Source: Tardiphaga sp.
Lineage (GTDB): Bacteria; Pseudomonadota; Alphaproteobacteria; Rhizobiales; Xanthobacteraceae
DNA length: 7,196 nt
Assembly (NCBI GenBank): GCA_014377915.1
Contig: JACMOT010000239.1
Location: forward strand, 1 to 7,196
Direction: 5' to 3'
Positions 6,652 to 7,196 of this stretch are shown one piece after another. Numbering within the stretch: position 1 is the stretch's first letter; the number at the start of each line of letters is the position of its first letter. Made by a program: the position numbers and the translations under genes. The notes beneath the pieces are model-generated. The model saw nothing but the letters and a program-made list of their open reading frames with translations, was not told the origin of the DNA and made no database searches.

Positions 6652-7031
6652 GCCACATCAATGTCACCATCAATGGCCGGCAATACCGGATGGCCTGCGA
6701 GGAGGGCCAGGAGGCCCGCCTGCTGCAGCTTGCCGGCAGCCTGGAATCCCGCATCGAGAACCTGCGCGGCAAGTTCGGCGAGATCGGCGACGCCCGCCTC
6801 ACGGTGATGGCCTCGCTGACGCTGGCCGATGAGCTGGTCGACGCCAATGAGCAGATCCGCTCGCTGCGCGAGGAGCTGACCGCGTTGCGCGCCGTCCGTG
6901 TGGCGGCCACCGACCGCGCCCGCGCCACCCAGACCGCGGTGGCCGCGGCGCTGAATGCCGCGGCCGAACGCATCGAGAAGACCACCCAGGTGCTCAACCG
7001 CACCATCGGCGGCGGCGTCGCGATCGGGTAG
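6648..7031 (+). CDS. zapA: Cell division protein ZapA
   Basis: ZapA binds FtsZ in the cytoplasm and promotes bundling of its filaments into the Z ring. The 127 residues show the family layout: a short N-terminal beta-beta-alpha head (VTINGRQYRMAC at residues 6-17, then EGQEARLLQLAGSLE) and a long C-terminal helix. The core LTVMASLTLADEL (51-63) leads into a coiled coil to about residue 120 that would form the dimer and tetramer. It is slightly longer than the E. coli protein, as is usual in alphaproteobacteria. It starts inside the stop of the DUF4164 gene with only a faint GGA upstream, so it is probably translated by coupling. In many proteobacteria the 6S RNA gene ssrS follows zapA; I see no 6S-like sequence in the 165 bases left here. 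Confidence 0.93.
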   Translation: MSHINVTINGRQYRMACEEGQEARLLQLAGSLESRIENLRGKFGEIGDARLTVMASLTLADELVDANEQIRSLREELTALRAVRVAATDRARATQTAVAAALNAAAERIEKTTQVLNRTIGGGVAIG

Positions 7032-7032
7032 G

Positions 7033-7088
7033 GGCTGGTGACCTCTGGCCCATCTCTGTCATTGCGAGTTCGGCACCGGCCTTTTTTT
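7033..7088 (+). terminator. Probable intrinsic terminator after zapA (long loop)
   Basis: GGCTGGTG (7033-7040) can pair with CACCGGCC (7074-7081) over 8 bp with one G-U pair, directly followed by seven T (7082-7088). It starts one base after the zapA stop. The 33-base loop is unusually long. The same T run is also the loop of a 5-bp hairpin CGGCC-T7-GGCCG (7077-7093), which could compete. Confidence 0.42.
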
Positions 7089-7120
7089 GGCCGATCCTGA
7101 GATATGAAAGATAGGGCTCG

Positions 7121-7194
7121 TGTCCCGGACGCGGTGCGGCATTCTCAGGCGATGCCCTTGCATCGCCGCCATGCCGCTCCGCGGAGCCGGGACA
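7121..7194. repeat. Large imperfect palindromic intergenic repeat of Bradyrhizobium-group type
   Basis: Three nested arm pairs are visible: TGTCCCGG (7121-7128) with CCGGGACA (7187-7194); CGCGGTGCGGCAT (7130-7142) with ATGCCGCTCCGCG (7171-7183), 12 of 13 pairing; and GGCGATGC (7148-7155) with GCATCGCC (7160-7167) around a CCTT loop. The outer part resembles a 'GTCCCGGACGCGGTGC...GGAGCCGGGAC' element I recall as frequent between genes in Bradyrhizobium and relatives. A stub TCATTGCGAG (7059-7068), reminiscent of another common repeat in that group, lies nearby. It has no protein-coding content. Confidence 0.75.
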
Positions 7195-7196
7195 AG

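Noticed and set aside
7032..7196. 6S RNA (ssrS) gene after zapA
   Set aside because: The expected neighbourhood is right, but the bases are explained by a terminator-like hairpin and a palindromic repeat; I see no 6S-type long stem with a central bubble. It may lie beyond the right edge.

Overview
The window looks like chromosomal DNA of a high-GC alphaproteobacterium of the Bradyrhizobium / Rhodopseudomonas / Nitrobacter group. Four things point there: the protein sequences of the four central-carbon enzymes, a DUF4164-type gene followed by an alphaproteobacterial zapA, codon use rich in G and C, and a long 'GTCCCGG...CCGGGAC' palindromic repeat of the kind common between genes in that family. 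The assignment is by eye; no search was run.

Bases 1-5983 are one minus-strand block of lower glycolysis / Calvin-cycle carbon flow, in transcription order tkt (transketolase), gap (glyceraldehyde-3-phosphate dehydrogenase), a 130-residue membrane-anchored coiled-coil gene, pgk (phosphoglycerate kinase), a 74-residue coiled-coil gene and fba (class II fructose-bisphosphate aldolase, cut by the left edge). The enzymes are connected: Fba and Tkt both use or make glyceraldehyde 3-phosphate, and Gap and Pgk interconvert it with 3-phosphoglycerate. No Rubisco or phosphoribulokinase gene is in view, so the block can serve glycolysis, gluconeogenesis or the Calvin cycle.

Bases 5984-6309 are a divergent intergenic region with several perfect dyads and candidate promoter hexamers. 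Bases 6310-7031 on the plus strand hold a two-gene unit, a DUF4164-type coiled-coil protein and ZapA (cell-division accessory protein), joined by an ATGA overlap. A probable terminator follows, then a large palindromic repeat up to the right edge.

The enzymes are ordinary. The least explained content is between them. The 130-residue gene has eight heptads encoded partly by 21-bp tandem DNA repeats, a C-terminal membrane helix, clearly lower GC than its neighbours, and a 4-bp start/stop overlap with pgk. The 74-residue gene has no Shine-Dalgarno and a -10-like hexamer placed so that its mRNA could be leaderless. The spacers also contain strong hairpins and dyads. I see no wholly new system such as a defence island, CRISPR array or mobile element.
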